From assembly GCA_015680685.1 (NCBI GenBank), contig MNCI01009017.1, positions 252,882 to 291,523 on the forward strand: a stretch of 38,642 nucleotides of DNA, read 5' to 3'. The position numbers and the translations under genes were made by a program. The notes under the pieces are model-generated. The model did not search any database. It was not told the DNA's origin and saw nothing but the letters and a program-made list of their open reading frames with translations. This DNA comes from Gnetum montanum (taxonomy: Eukaryota; Streptophyta; Gnetopsida; Gnetales; Gnetaceae). The stretch's first letter is position 1. Each line of letters begins with the position of its first letter. This document shows, one piece after another, positions 20,201-31,829 of the stretch.

Positions 20201-22341
20201 CTAGTTCATCACATCTACAACACCTTAGTAGTAATAATAGCTTTTATCTTTTCCTGATGGATTGTCCTTTAGCTTTTCATTAGTATCCATCAAAAGGAGG
20301 TAATTTTATATCCACTTTGGCTTTTTCTACATAAGTCAAAGTTTTAGGTATATTTCATAGCTTCAAATAGCTCAAGTCATCTCCAAAGGTTTAGGTTTTT
20401 ATTTTTGCATTATTCTAAATGTTATTTCTAGTCATCATTTCCAAGATTTCTTAAATTTGATGTCCCACCTCACGCATGATGTCATTTTTGGTTGCTTGTA
20501 TTCTAGACTTTAGTTTTAACATTTAGCATTATCTTCCATGTCGATCCTAACTTAGCAGTTTTGACATCAGCTTTGATGTTCTTAGAGTCCAATGTCAATT
20601 CTATCTTTTGATGTTCAACATCATTCTTTTGTGTTAGCTACATCGTCAATGTATTTTATAGTTAAGTATGTTATTTTTCCTATCCATAAGCTTTTAGAAG
20701 TTCCTATGGATCCTAATACATTGTTTCTTTATGGTCTATGAGGCATTTCTAGCCTCTAAATAGGAATATACCCCTAATAAAAAAAGATTAAACATCAACT
20801 AGAACTCTTGAGTGAAAAAGAAAGATTCTTTTTCCAAAGAATAACTTCTAATAATTATCTCTAGAAGCATTAGGATCTCTAAGTACTTTTAGCTACATTA
20901 AACTTTTTAATCCCCTTTCACTTTTTCCTATCGGCATATGGTATTCTCATTACAATGTCCTCCTAACATATGATGATTTTAATTGAATTAGGATTCATGG
21001 ATTGATACTTTTCCCTAGTTTGCTAGTTTTTCATCTATAGCAACTTTAGTTTTCTGGTTGAGGTCATCCTTAGGCACATCACTAGAGAGTAATTGTGCTA
21101 ATATAGCTTCTTGTTAGCTGCATCTAATTCTTTGATTTTATCTCCAAGATTATCATTACCTTCTTTTAGGTTCTTTTTCTAGTTGTTTTTGTTAACTCTT
21201 TAACTTTTGCAATTATTTAGTGCTATAAGGATATTTCCTTATCTTTGTTTTGGGGAATCTAGGAGTGAAGCTCATCTTTTATTTCCCATTTTTGGTTTCA
21301 TGCTATCAAGTACTTTTCTCTTTGTCTTGATTTGCATGATTCATTCTCTTTTTCTAAAGTTTTGCACTGTGTAATGATAGAAACATGACGCTAACATATA
21401 TCATTTCTTTGCAACATATCATTTTGCTCTAATTGTTATTCCATATATTCTCATTACTTAGATTTAACTTATGTTTGGCAAAAGCATAGCTTAGGTTGTT
21501 AGTTTTTCCTCATGATCTACAAGTACCATTTGAATTTAAAGAAATATCTTCAAATCATTTTATAGTCATGGAATGCTTGAGTTATTTCATGCAAGGTTAT
21601 TGTGAAATTAATTATGGCAATTATCACAACACTATGAAGGACTAGACATACAAGCATTTAGGAAAGTCATTCTTTTTCATCTTTGAGGTGTGACTTATAA
21701 TAATTTTGAAAGACAAATGTCTATGACATCTGTATCAAAAAGAATAAAATTTAAGAAATTGTACAAAATGATCTCTTTTCCTTCTTCTTGTCCTTGAGAG
21801 GAACTTTTTTCCTTCTTCTAATATTTGAGAGGACATGATGCATTATTTTAATCTTTGAATCTTTAAGTAAGAAATTTAAAGGAAATGCTTTATTTATAAA
21901 AGAAATGACTCATCTACGAATCAAATTTCTTATTTCTTCAAATATCTTTAAAAAATGCTTCATTCTTCATCATAACTTTAAAATAAATATGTCTTATATC
22001 TTTTGATCATGCATTCCAAATGAATTCTTATAATTTTTTTGAACTTTCTTTAAACAAATTAGTTCTTTTTCTAGTTAAGTCTTCTAAAATTTTAATCACA
22101 AAATTCTAAACAACTATGACTTATAATCTTTTAGACATGAAAAATGAGAAAGAAAACAATAAAAAAATTAGGCATTGAGCCAAAAGTTGACAAATTCATC
22201 CCAATATTTCTCCTTAGGATGTTCTAGTGTGATTTGTTAAATAGAAGGATGGGAGTCTATGGCTATGTATTAATTATAGAAAATTGAATTAGGTGATGGT
22301 AAAGAATAGGTATCCTCTTTCATGTATTAATGACTTGTTTG
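20201..22341 (-). other. Anonymous region; possible coiled-coil relic on the minus strand
   Basis: About 2.1 kb with no LTR, TIR or recognisable domain. Reading the minus strand from ~21375 to ~21080, fragments such as LCKTLEKENESCKSRQREKY and QKQLEKEPKRR are heptad-like and rich in Lys/Glu, as in a decayed coiled-coil protein. They lie in different frames with stops. This could be a gag-like or accessory protein relic of an old element. The 21930-22200 part is simply A+T-rich. Confidence 0.25.
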
Positions 22342-22346
22342 ATTAG
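22342..22346. repeat. Flank ATTAG of element B1 (predicted TSD copy)
   Basis: ATTAG directly precedes the LTR start TGATGATCA at 22347. The partner copy should lie beyond the right edge of the window. Confidence 0.4.
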
Positions 22347-23228
22347 TGATGATCAACAAGGCACCCCTACATCCAACCATACAAATCATAAGCATGCATG
22401 CATGATCTGGTCGAATTCCATGGATGGGACTAGGTGTGCATCTACATTGCTATGCCTTGATTGTAGTTCACTATCTTCCCACTTGTACTAGTGGTAGATT
22501 TGTCATGTATGGTTTATTCTAGAGTGAGGCATATGATTCTTGATGTTGTTTGGCCCTAAGCTACTCCTAGTAACAATAAAGAAATTAAACTTTTTAATCT
22601 AATTAACAATGGAAAGTAAAATCTAAATAGCCTATGTGCGATGAGTATCTATTCCTAACCCTTCATACACACCTTGGACTTCACGTAACTACTGCTGGGA
22701 TCACCAAGTGTATTATTATTGGGCGTACTAAACGATAACACTATTGGGTTACCAAGTAGTTACACTTAAGCACTCATGATTAGTCGTACTTATTCTGCTT
22801 AATGACAAAAATAATAAAGAATAATGAATGATAACATTAACTAAAGAAAATAGTAAGCATTTAAGCAATTAAAGGTAATGAAAAGCAATAATAATGCTAA
22901 GTGGATGCTGCAATGATGGAAGTAATATTGATCTTTATTGCAGAACATGTAACATGTCCAAGTATGTCACACTTGAATAAGGATGCTGTACACTCACTTA
23001 ACATCACATGCACTAGAAACTAACATAACTTGAAATAAAAAAATATATGAATCCATCTCTATTTTCTATGTCCCAACCATGCACCCAAGTGTGGTATTTA
23101 TAGGTATGCATAGAAGAGGTGATATCGAATCCTTGGCATTAGAGGTTGTGTCCCAATATTGGATACTCAACCTCACAACTTTGATATTAGATATTTGCTA
23201 TTGGAGCCTTGCAAAACATGAATCATCA
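22347..23228 (-). repeat. 3' LTR of element B1
   Basis: 882 bp, plus-strand ends TGATGATC and AATCATCA, aligning with the reverse complement of the B2 LTRs. Minus-strand TATA box at 23103-23095, AATAAA at 22939-22934, U3 GATATT/GATACT repeats at ~23120-23200, and the duplicated GGTAACCCA / GGTGATCCCAG motif at about 22755-22690. The PPT follows at 23238-23229 on the minus strand (TGTGGGAGCA). Confidence 0.85.
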
Positions 23229-23382
23229 TGCTCCCACAATTGAATAAAAAATTTTCCTCAAGTTAAGAAAAATGAGAAACAAGTTCTTAAATAGACAAAC
23301 AAATTGAATTTTTCATGATACAATGGTGTCTTACATAGATGGACACAACATGACAAAAAAAAAAAACAAAATTGGAGGAAAC

Positions 23383-26084
23383 TCATGTAGTTCCTAGAGG
23401 TGGTGGCTCTTCCATGTGCTCCTTGCCCTTATTGTTAGGCTTCTAGAATTTGTAGTGATTTAGGACTACTTACAACTTCTCCTTCTTCATTCTTGGATCA
23501 TGTACTATCTAGGTTGATGAGCTGATGTGTGTTGGAACTAGTACATCTCATGGATGCGATAGCTATGGGAACATCTTATTTTCTTTCATGTACCAAGCTG
23601 CAAACTACCATCATTCCTCCTTGAAGGCTTTGGCCTTTTCTTTTAATTCATAATAATCTGTCAATCTCTTGGCCAAGTTTGAGGCTACATCTCTTTGCCC
23701 ATGGTAGCAAGCCTTGATTTCTTCCAATTTTGAGTTTGCCATGTGGAGTTTTTGAAAAGAAATTTTTCTTTTTGCAAACTCTTTTTCATGTAGTACATAG
23801 GTGGCCATTACTTGTTGTTCTAGCTTGTTTTTGGGTTTACTTGCTTTTAACATGGCAAGGTTAGCATAGTGGAGGTTAGCTAACGTCATGTATTCGTTGA
23901 AGTCTTTAATCTATAGGTCCTTATTCTTTACTTTTGCTTAGTGGACCAAGGCATAGCTATCTAAGATTGGCTACCAGTTAGGATTTTGCATGACATGAAT
24001 TGATGAAGGCCTTTGCCATATGGATTTCTTTTTCATTAATCTGTTTGTATATGCCAATTTGGTCTCAGAAGTGATCTTCAGCTTTTCATGTTTCTTAGCC
24101 TTGTTTTGCCACATGCTTATCTCAATTGTAGATTTTTGACATATTGCGTAGACAACCTCCATTGAGTGGGTTCAATTTTCTGTGGCCAATCTATTTATGT
24201 CTTGGTTGATCCTCACTAATTGTTCTCTTGACTAGTGGACACTTTCTTGTAAGATATTTTTCTATTTCTCTATAGTGGTCAACCTTGCATTATTAGTAAC
24301 AAGATATTTATTCTCCTCTTGTGCAGTGGTCAATATCTTCTTATGGGCATATGCTTGAGCTTCGACAACTGAGGCACTCTAGACTACTTTCTCCTTTTCT
24401 TGTTTAGCAAGTTTATTTTATTCAATCAAATGGTCCAGTTACTCTATTCAAAATTGTTCTAACTAGTCAGACACAATGAATTGGAAAGGGTTTCATCTTT
24501 TAGCTCTTAGGGCAACAAGCTCTTGTTGTAGTATGTGCACTTCTGCTTCTACATGCTTTGCCCTGGTCTCTGCCATGACTAGTTTTTCTTTTATGGTAAT
24601 GAGGTTTCACTATATTGTAGTGACATCACTGGGGATGTCAGAAAGAGTTGTCATCACTTGTCTAGTCTATAGAAATTTGTTAAGTACATCCTCATGGGCT
24701 GTAAGAGTCATCAAAGTCCCAACTAGCATTTGTGCATCTTTGGTTCTAGTCAAGTCTATTGGGGGCACAACAGGCACATTAAAAGATTCTTTAATATGGT
24801 TTATGATAATCTCTATTATGCCTACCATAGCTTGGTGCTACATGACCATGACAGTAGCACCTTATCCTATTTTAAGCATTACTTGAAAGGATGCAACATT
24901 TCCAGAGATTTACTATGACCATTGGGCTTCTCCTCTTGATTATAAAGAAATCTACTACCTTCATGGATCAATAGAAACTATGGATTGTACAACATCATTG
25001 ATGACTCAAAAGAGGTTTGATTCAACCCTACTTCCCTAATTAAGAGTTTCAGCTATTTTCTATAGATGGCTCATTATAGGCCTCTAATCTTGCATTGTTG
25101 CACTCATTCTTGTTTGAGCTCCCTTTCAGGTTCTTGTTTTGGCTCCTCACTAAGGTCCTTCCTTGGTGTTGCTAGTTTGAGCAATTCAGCAAAAGAAGCA
25201 TTTTGAGCCCTCTTGGGGATGTCATTGGTGTACATCATGATTCCAACATGCTTGTAGAGCTTTCTAATTAGGTAAGGAAATGGGAGTATTGGCATCCCTA
25301 CCTTTCTTTCCTCAAACCACCTTTGGATTTCCATGAAGTACAACTGGGCAAGATTGAAATTGTATTTTCCCATCAAGATTGCACTTAATCTAGCCACAAA
25401 AGTTGATATTCTATTGAGCCCTTTAGTTGGGAAGAGATGGTAGGTGTTGATCCTAAAGTAAGTCCTCTTTTCTAGAGTCAACTCATTGTATGTTTTATTA
25501 TCTTTGGTATACACTCATTTCAGCCACAACTTTCTAGTTTTTGCATCAAAGCTTGTGGATAGATGTGCTACTTTGGCCCCCATATTTAGTAGGTTTAGAG
25601 CCTCTACGATTTCCTTGACTAAAAAAGAGACAGTGACTCCACTAATGTTAACTATGATTCCCTCTTCCTTATTACGCTAGAATTGGTATGTCTCATTGAG
25701 GTACCATTCCCCACTGTCAAAGAGAATGTGCCATAGAGGTAATGCCTGAAGTTGAGTTCTAAATGCCTTAGGGGAAAATGTAATGAATGGCCTGAAGTTC
25801 ATTTCCGTGATGATTGTGGTCAACATGGATTTCTCCTAGATGGCTTCGAGGCATTTTTGGGACAACGTGAAACATTGTCCTTGCACTAGAGCCTATAGTT
25901 CTGCAACCTCCCCTTGGATTGACTACCCTGTAGTTGGAGCCTCTTGATGAATGCTAAATGACTAGGCCTCCTGTTCTTCATGCTTGACTAGTGGGCCTTA
26001 TTCTTCTAGTTGGCCTTTGCCACCTCTTGGGCATTTGCTTACACCTTGCGAAGGTCCTTCTTTTCCTCCTCTTTTTGGGGCCAT
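23383..26084 (-). pseudogene. Accessory ORF (aORF) of B1: Transposase_32-like domain plus coiled coil
   Basis: The ATG at 26084-26082 (MAPKRGGKEGPSQG) and the TGA at 23385-23383 after EEPPPLGTT correspond exactly to start and end of the B2 copy, ~900 codons. Order: Gly/Lys/Gln-rich tail; globular domain at about residues 90-310, including EMNFRPF, GEWYLNETYQF, YHLFPTKGLNRIS and PILPFPYLIRKLYKH; an acidic Glu/Pro linker near 25110 (EEPKQEPERELKQE); then a long coiled coil (~24900-23600) and a short C-terminal tail. The globular pattern resembles the plant Transposase_32-type family found in many retroelements; this is by memory of its motifs, not a search. Stops are mostly TAG/TAA/TGA transitions. 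Function unknown. Confidence 0.75.
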
Positions 26085-26647
26085 CTACAATCAATTAAGG
26101 GTTTGTTGTTACTAAGGTGTTGTCATTTATCATTAATAAGTTTATACCTCACTCATGACATTAGTTCTATTAAGTTCTTTAGCTCATATTATTGTAGAGT
26201 TAGAGAAATTTCTAGAAATATTTCCAAAAAGTGTTAACTGCTTTTATGATCCTTCACTATTGGCCTTCTTTTTTTTCCTTATGTATGGATTATAATGATG
26301 GTTATGGTGCCTTGGGTAAGAAAATTAAATGGTCTAGCATTCATATGATTGATCATTAAAATACTAAAGGTTTTAAACATCCTTACTTCTATAATACCTT
26401 CTGGACGAGAGCAAATTTTTAAAAATTGATGAAAGTTTTCCATGCAAGCCCCCTTCCCCAACTAAATTGAACACTCCAAGTTCAACTAGGTTTAAAAACT
26501 ATGAAAATTAGAGTGGTGTGGAGCAAGATATCATGTGTGGAAGTTGGTTGCACAAAGCTTAAAGTTGAGAGAGAAAAATGCAAAAGCTCCCTTAACTTTA
26601 AGTGATGATAATGAAGTTTTTGAACACCGTAAGGGGCCTATTTATAG
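26085..26647 (-). promoter_or_regulatory. Internal promoter and leader of the B1 aORF
   Basis: A TATA box CTATAAATA (minus, 26647-26639) is followed by GGCCCC and a ~550-bp leader before the aORF ATG. The B2 equivalent has TATATATAT at 31848-31856 in the same alignment column. Just upstream of the B1 TATA, GATATC and CAATATCAAC copies (plus 26661-26687) resemble the U3 repeats of this family. A conserved GTATAAA ... TGATTGTAG|ATG stretch of 63 nt (26147-26085) occurs at equal length in B2 and could be a very short intron or simply leader. A small upstream ORF starts at 26443 (MENFHQ). Confidence 0.5.
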
Positions 26648-26982
26648 CTTTTTATGGACTCGATATCAGGTAGTTGATATTGGGATGCTCGAAAAGGCAT
26701 TTAATAAGGATATTTAGCATGGAAAATGAAGCTTTATGATTGGTTGGAAGGTTTCATGTATAGTCCATAGTTCTAGGGTAAGTGAAAATTCATATTGAGG
26801 TACTAGAAGTGTTAGAAGACAGAATCATTAGCATTAAAAGCTTTGGAAGATGTAAGAAAAGGGGTATTAGATCCATGGTATAGAACAGATTGATTATATG
26901 GTAAGGGAAAGTATCGAATTTATCATTTATGTAGTTGGAATGTTTAAGATGATGCAGTTGTGTCAAAAAAGTACAAGTTAGA

Positions 26983-26987
26983 ATAGT
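26983..26987. repeat. TSD ATAGT of element B2 (left copy)
   Basis: ATAGT precedes TGATGAGTCATC at 26988 and recurs at 36213-36217 directly after ...CACTCATCA. This perfect 5-bp duplication proves the nesting of B2 in B1. Confidence 0.92.
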
Positions 26988-27866
26988 TGATGAGTCATCA
27001 TTTATTAGGTCTCGATATTGGATACCTAATGTTGAAGCCCTAATATCAGATACCCAATGTTGGAGCTAGGAAGCAATGTTGGATATCCGATGCCATCTCC
27101 TCTATGCATGCCTATAAATACAACACTTGGGTGCACGGAGTATATAGCAATAGAGTTTTAGTTTTAGTTCTTAGTTTTTGTTAGTCTTTCTTAGAGTCTT
27201 GTTATTCCTAGTGCATGCCCACAGTGTGATGTTTGTAATTGTATGACACCTTTGTTTGAGTGTGATATACTTGGACACGTTACATGACTGGAAATAAAGA
27301 TTGAGATTACTTCCATCATTGCAACATCCACTTAGATTATTGTTTCTTTTAATTATTAGTTATTTACTATTTTATTTAGTTAACATTTCCATTTATTGCT
27401 ATTTATTACTCCTATCATTAAGCAAAATGTGTACACCTTAATCATGAGCATTTAAGTCTAAGTACTTGGTAATCTAGTAGTGTATTATGTGGCACACCCA
27501 ATGACATATACTTGGCGATCCCAGAAGTACTCGTAGGAAGTCCAAGATGTATATGGATAATTAAGAGCAGATACTCATCACACATAGGCTAGTTTAGATC
27601 TAATTTTCCATTGTTCATTAGCATAATTAATTTACCTATTTATCATCATTAGGAGTAAGGTAGAATTAGGAAACATAACATGCCTCACTTTAGACTAAAC
27701 AATACGTGACAAAGCTACCACTAGTCCAAGTGGGAAGACAGTGAACTATGATTAGCGCATAATGATCTAGATCTTACAACTAGTCCCATCCATGGAATTT
27801 GACTGGATTGTGCATGAATGCTTGTGATTCGTATGGTTAGGTGTAGGGGTACCTCGCTGCTCATCA
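26988..27866 (+). repeat. 5' LTR of element B2
   Basis: 879 bp, TGATGAGTCATC...GCTCATCA. U3 contains ~30-bp degenerate repeats around GATATTGGATACC / AATATCAGATACCC (27020-27105), then the TATA box CTATAAATA at 27112-27120 and AATAAA at 27293-27298. The U5 part has a duplicated motif, ACTTGGTAATCTAGTAGT and ACTTGGCGATCCCAGAAGT (~27463-27528). Confidence 0.92.
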
Positions 27867-27867
27867 C

Positions 27868-27885
27868 TAGCACCGTTGCTAAGGA
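27868..27885 (+). other. Primer-binding site of element B2 (decayed tRNA-Asp type)
   Basis: TAGCACCGTTGCTAAGGA lies one base after the LTR end. It keeps the CACCGTTGC core of the tRNA-Asp complement, with transition-type changes elsewhere. Confidence 0.7.
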
Positions 27886-28099
27886 TGGTGCTAGTTATCT
27901 AGATTAGTTATATTATACATGATCATTGCAAAGGTATTAACGATATATCTTTCTAAAAATATTAGCTCACACACACCATAAACCAACAATAATATCTCTC
28001 TCTCATGGAAGTGATAACACACTATATAGCAAAAGCATTCATTAGAGAAATAACAAGATCTATGATGAAGAAAATTGGAGTGACCAACCTTATGTAGGA
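27886..28099 (+). other. Leader of element B2
   Basis: No coding signal. The gag N-terminal block seen in C and A (HPDEY...GNIVLP) is not found between the PBS and 28100, so B2 appears to lack the first ~110 residues of gag. Confidence 0.4.
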
Positions 28100-30458
28100 T
28101 TTCTTATGTTCATGATCACCCTAATGACACTCAAAGACTACATTCACCTAAGGTAGACAACCTTGAAGGAGATGAAGTATGTCCTGGACCAGGGAAGGCC
28201 TCTAGGCTTAAGACCTTCCAGAAATCTAGAAAAGATAGATCAAGGGACCTTGAGGAACATCATAGAAGCCATAGCAATTCTTCTAGATCCTCATCTTCCT
28301 CTCCCCCTTCAACGTCTAGTTCTAATGAAGATGAACGTAGGTATAGAGATAAAGTTCCACTAAAAGGTTAGAATAAAAGTAAAAATGAAACCCATAGACA
28401 TACTCAAGGTCATCAACATGAACACAAGTCCAATAATCATCATTAACCAAATAGAAATTTTCATCACAACTTGTTTGATGATGATGAATCCTTCTTGGCC
28501 ACGAAGAGCATGATGAAGATAATAGAGGTTGTTAAGATATTTTGCAAGCATCACAAAGAGAGTTTCCTACCTAGGCTTGATATGAATAATATTCCTAAAT
28601 TTGCAAGAGGCTATGATTCAGATCCATAACATCATTTACAATCCTTCTAGGATGCTTGTATGTATTACAACATGGAAAATGGATGGCAAAAGCTTAAACT
28701 CTTTCCTAGGACACTAATCAATAGAGCCAAAGTGTGGTATAGATCATTGAGACCAAGTTTAATTCAACAGTGGTTAACAATGTTGGAACTTTTCAATGAG
28801 AAATACGAAACCTATGTGAGAGTGTCCAACCTAAGGAGACAAATCCAAGAATGAAAGCAAGAACAACATGAATCCTTGGAAATGGCCTTAGATAGATATT
28901 ATTTCCTATTGAATAGATGCCTAGGCCATGGTTTCTTCGAGGAAAGGTAACTTTTCACATCATAGATGGGCTTTGTAATGAAATAAGGGAGACTCTTGGG
29001 ATGTATGCCCTAGGGCAATTATACAAGCTTCAAGTCCATTAGATTTGAGAGCTAATCAAGTGTGTGGCAAAAGAAAAAGGAGAGATATGAAAATGGGAGA
29101 ATGTCAAGAAATATCAATGGGACCCAACTCTTCAATAGAAGGAGGTCCAGATCTATGGTAAGAAGAAAGAAACTACTCTTGATAAGGTGATTCCACAACA
29201 AACCTTGCCAATACAGAAGTCTATTGATGAACTTGAAGCAAAGTTTAATAGGATGTCCAAATGGATAGATGGAAATGTTACAACTCTCTTTGAGATGGTC
29301 AAGGAGAGGATCATGTAAAAAAAACCAAGTGATCACAACAAACAAAGAATACAAAACCAAGAAATAGTTAGAAACACTTTTTGGCAAATGGGAGAAATGG
29401 TTAAAGAAAGTGAGGCTATAGAGTCCACCATAGATGAAGATAATGGATGCGACATTTTCATATATGATCATTTGAAGGGTCATTGCCTAGTCTTGTTGCA
29501 TCTATAGGAGTATTTGGAAGGTGCCTTAAATTTGAGGTTTGTGCAAAAGCACATGCCCCTGAGATTTCCTCTTCCATAAGGTAATTATAGATAGTCCCAC
29601 AACTGATCGTACCATCCTAGGGGGACTTATCACTAGCCTCAACATAGTCATCAACTGTAGTGGCAACAACCAAAATCATGGGAGAGGCCACCACCAAATC
29701 TATCTTATCCATTGAAATTGCATATATATTATGGTCAACACCCTGTTTCTCCAACTAGTTTTACATCCTCTACTTCAAATTGCCACTATCACTCTCCCAA
29801 GTACCATCAACCCTTAACATTCCTTGAAGGATCACCACCTCATGTCTCTTACCATCCATCCTACCCTTGATATTCTCATACTCCACCTTATTATATGCCA
29901 TCACCAATGAACAAGAAGGTTTAGCACCACAATACCAAAAAATGAATGCCACTTGTGCTACAAATGTGCAGAGACATGTTGATACTAGTGGCTCTCAATT
30001 GTAACATAGAAAATGTTCCTTTTGGAGAAAAGGTCGTAAACTAAAGTAAACCATGCATGGATCCACCACATCATCCAAGCCAACATAATGCCAATCCAGT
30101 GCACCACCTTCCTTATCACAACCAACATCCTTTGATCATACACAAGGGCCACCATGCATCATTACTCCAATCCTAGATCCAAAAAATGAGTCTAACAGTG
30201 TGAAAAGACAAAAAAAATCCATGCATAGCATATCATGATCAAGGGTGCACTCATGGGCTAGACATCCATCATGATCATAGACCTCATATCCTGACCTACC
30301 AAACATTTAACAATCAAGTGTATGACCAACAATTTTTCTAAATAGCCATCAGACCATCAACAGACACCCAGTGGCTAGGACATGAATGGTTACCAATGTT
30401 TCATACATGCATGGATCCTATCTACCCACTTATTAATCCTTGTCACAACCAAAGGTTT
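28100..30458 (+). pseudogene. gag: gag relic of element B2, running to the pol-less junction
   Basis: A Ser/His/Arg-rich tract (~28220-28350) precedes the capsid homology at 28570-28930. There, FPRTLINRAKVWYRSLRPSL and QQWLTMLELFNEKYETYVRV match the retrotransposon-gag pattern and A's gag. A zinc-knuckle remnant follows at 29449-29490 (GCDIFIYDHLKGHC, second Cys changed to Phe). The tail is long and Pro/His/Tyr-rich (29650-30458) and matches B1 at 37300-38119. Several stops and frame changes. Gag normally packages element RNA; a gag-only element would depend on a partner for pol. Confidence 0.7.
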
Positions 30459-30471
30459 AGTCATGGGAGTC
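30459..30471 (+). other. Internal PPT-like motif of B2
   Basis: AGTCATGGGAGTC aligns with AGTCATGGGGGAGAC in B1 and AGTCGTGGGGGAGAT in A, directly after the gag tail here but after pol in A. It marks the point at which pol is missing. Confidence 0.45.
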
Positions 30472-31829
30472 ATCCCCCATTCTAATCTTGAAGATTCATA
30501 AGTTTTTTCCATCTTTTTATTGTACAATTTTTTATCATTTTCTTATTTCTTAATCCAATTTTTCCTGTTTCTTCCAATTTTTTAGTTGTTGTTTTCATTT
30601 TCTTTGTTGTGTAATCTCTCTTATGAATAAAATGATCATGTTGTCCATTGAGGTGAGGTTTTCTCCATGTTGTCAAGTCATAAGGGATTAATTATTCAGA
30701 CATTGAGACCACAACATCCATCCACCCATTCCATTAATAAGAGGTTCTTACCTTGGTCATAATGATAATCTTTTCCATCATCCAACCTAATAATAAATCT
30801 ATAATCATTATCTCTAGGTAGAAGAGTGTAGAATCAAGGTGGAATGTGAAGGGCGTGACATCAAGGGAATTTGTGGTTTCTCTTTGGCCACTGCTATATG
30901 TTCTATCATGTTGCTAAGGTTGTAATCACATCCTTGTAGATCTAACAAAAAAATGGAGTAAGAGTACCCTAAAATGACACTAAATAAATTTTTGTGGGTC
31001 CCACTAGAAATACATGTACTCATGCCTAAAGGTTGGTGGCTTCTCATAATTGAAAAAAAAACATGTGTGCCATAAATTAGCTCCTTCCTTGGACAAAACA
31101 CCAAGTGATGTTACTCCTTGCAACTATGATAGTCTTATGGTTGTTTGCCGATATGATGAAATGATACGATGTCACTACAATGTGGTGTGGACTTGGTTCG
31201 AATCTTGGAAAGAAGGACTCATGATTATTTAACCATTAATAACACACAAGGTTTCATTGTGTCCATGATAAAACACCTCATGTCCCAATTTTTGCAATCC
31301 TTTCTACAGTCCATCTCATCTCATTATCAGGGTGATCATAACTTGTGGTTTTGTGTAACATAGAGTTATTATATCAAATTGGTGGTTTTAACATGTGTGT
31401 TTTGTCTCCTAGATATGCATTGCATTCAACCCCTTTAGTGCCTATGGACATTTTTAGGTGTGGTTACACAAGGGAAACATAGGTTAGAGCCTGTGGGGGA
31501 GGGGGGATCCACTTGTGTAACTTTTGTGAATTCTACTTGTTTGACACAACCACATCATTCTTCATCTTTCAAGCACTCAATTGTTATATTTTGTTGTTTC
31601 CCTTCTCATATAACTTGATCTATCCACAACCTCAACTTCAATGCTCTTTTTCTTGCTCATTCTAGTGCTTTTCACATTGATGGCTCCACCTTATCCCACT
31701 TCTGGTGCCTGAAACTGATTTTCCACTTACCTAGAACTATGAACCTAACCTCAAACATTCCAACCACTCACAAAGCTTCAATTTCCATGCTCAACTATCC
31801 CATTTGATTCTTATTGTTGGACCCCAACA
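30472..31829 (+). other. 3' spacer of element B2
   Basis: Non-coding region collinear with B1 (37280-36218, then 26985-26700) and partly with A (12138-10930). It contains pyrimidine-rich runs (30490-30600) and a purine run GGGGGAGGGGGGATCC at 31495-31510. No gene recognised; short frames here are unsupported. Confidence 0.5.

Larger units (their letters stand above)
23229..26987 (-). mobile_element. Element B1, 3' internal part
   Basis: Minus-strand internal region of B1 from the PPT up to the B2 insertion point. Homology to B2 (about 31530-35337) is collinear throughout: spacer end, internal promoter, leader, aORF, 3' end. The element continues at 36213 on the far side of B2. When the two parts are read together, the homology with B2 passes smoothly through the junction, which confirms one interrupted element. 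Confidence 0.85.

Noticed and set aside
24476-24918. 136-aa and 62-aa plus-strand ORFs in B1
   Set aside because: Antisense to the aORF coiled-coil region; no independent support.
29052-29483. 143-aa minus-strand ORF in B2
   Set aside because: Antisense to the gag C-terminal helical part; hydrophobic only because it complements a Lys/Glu-rich sense frame.
30459-30471. Internal PPT-like motif as the border of another LTR
   Set aside because: No TG LTR start follows it in A, B1 or B2, and the homology of the three copies continues on both sides.
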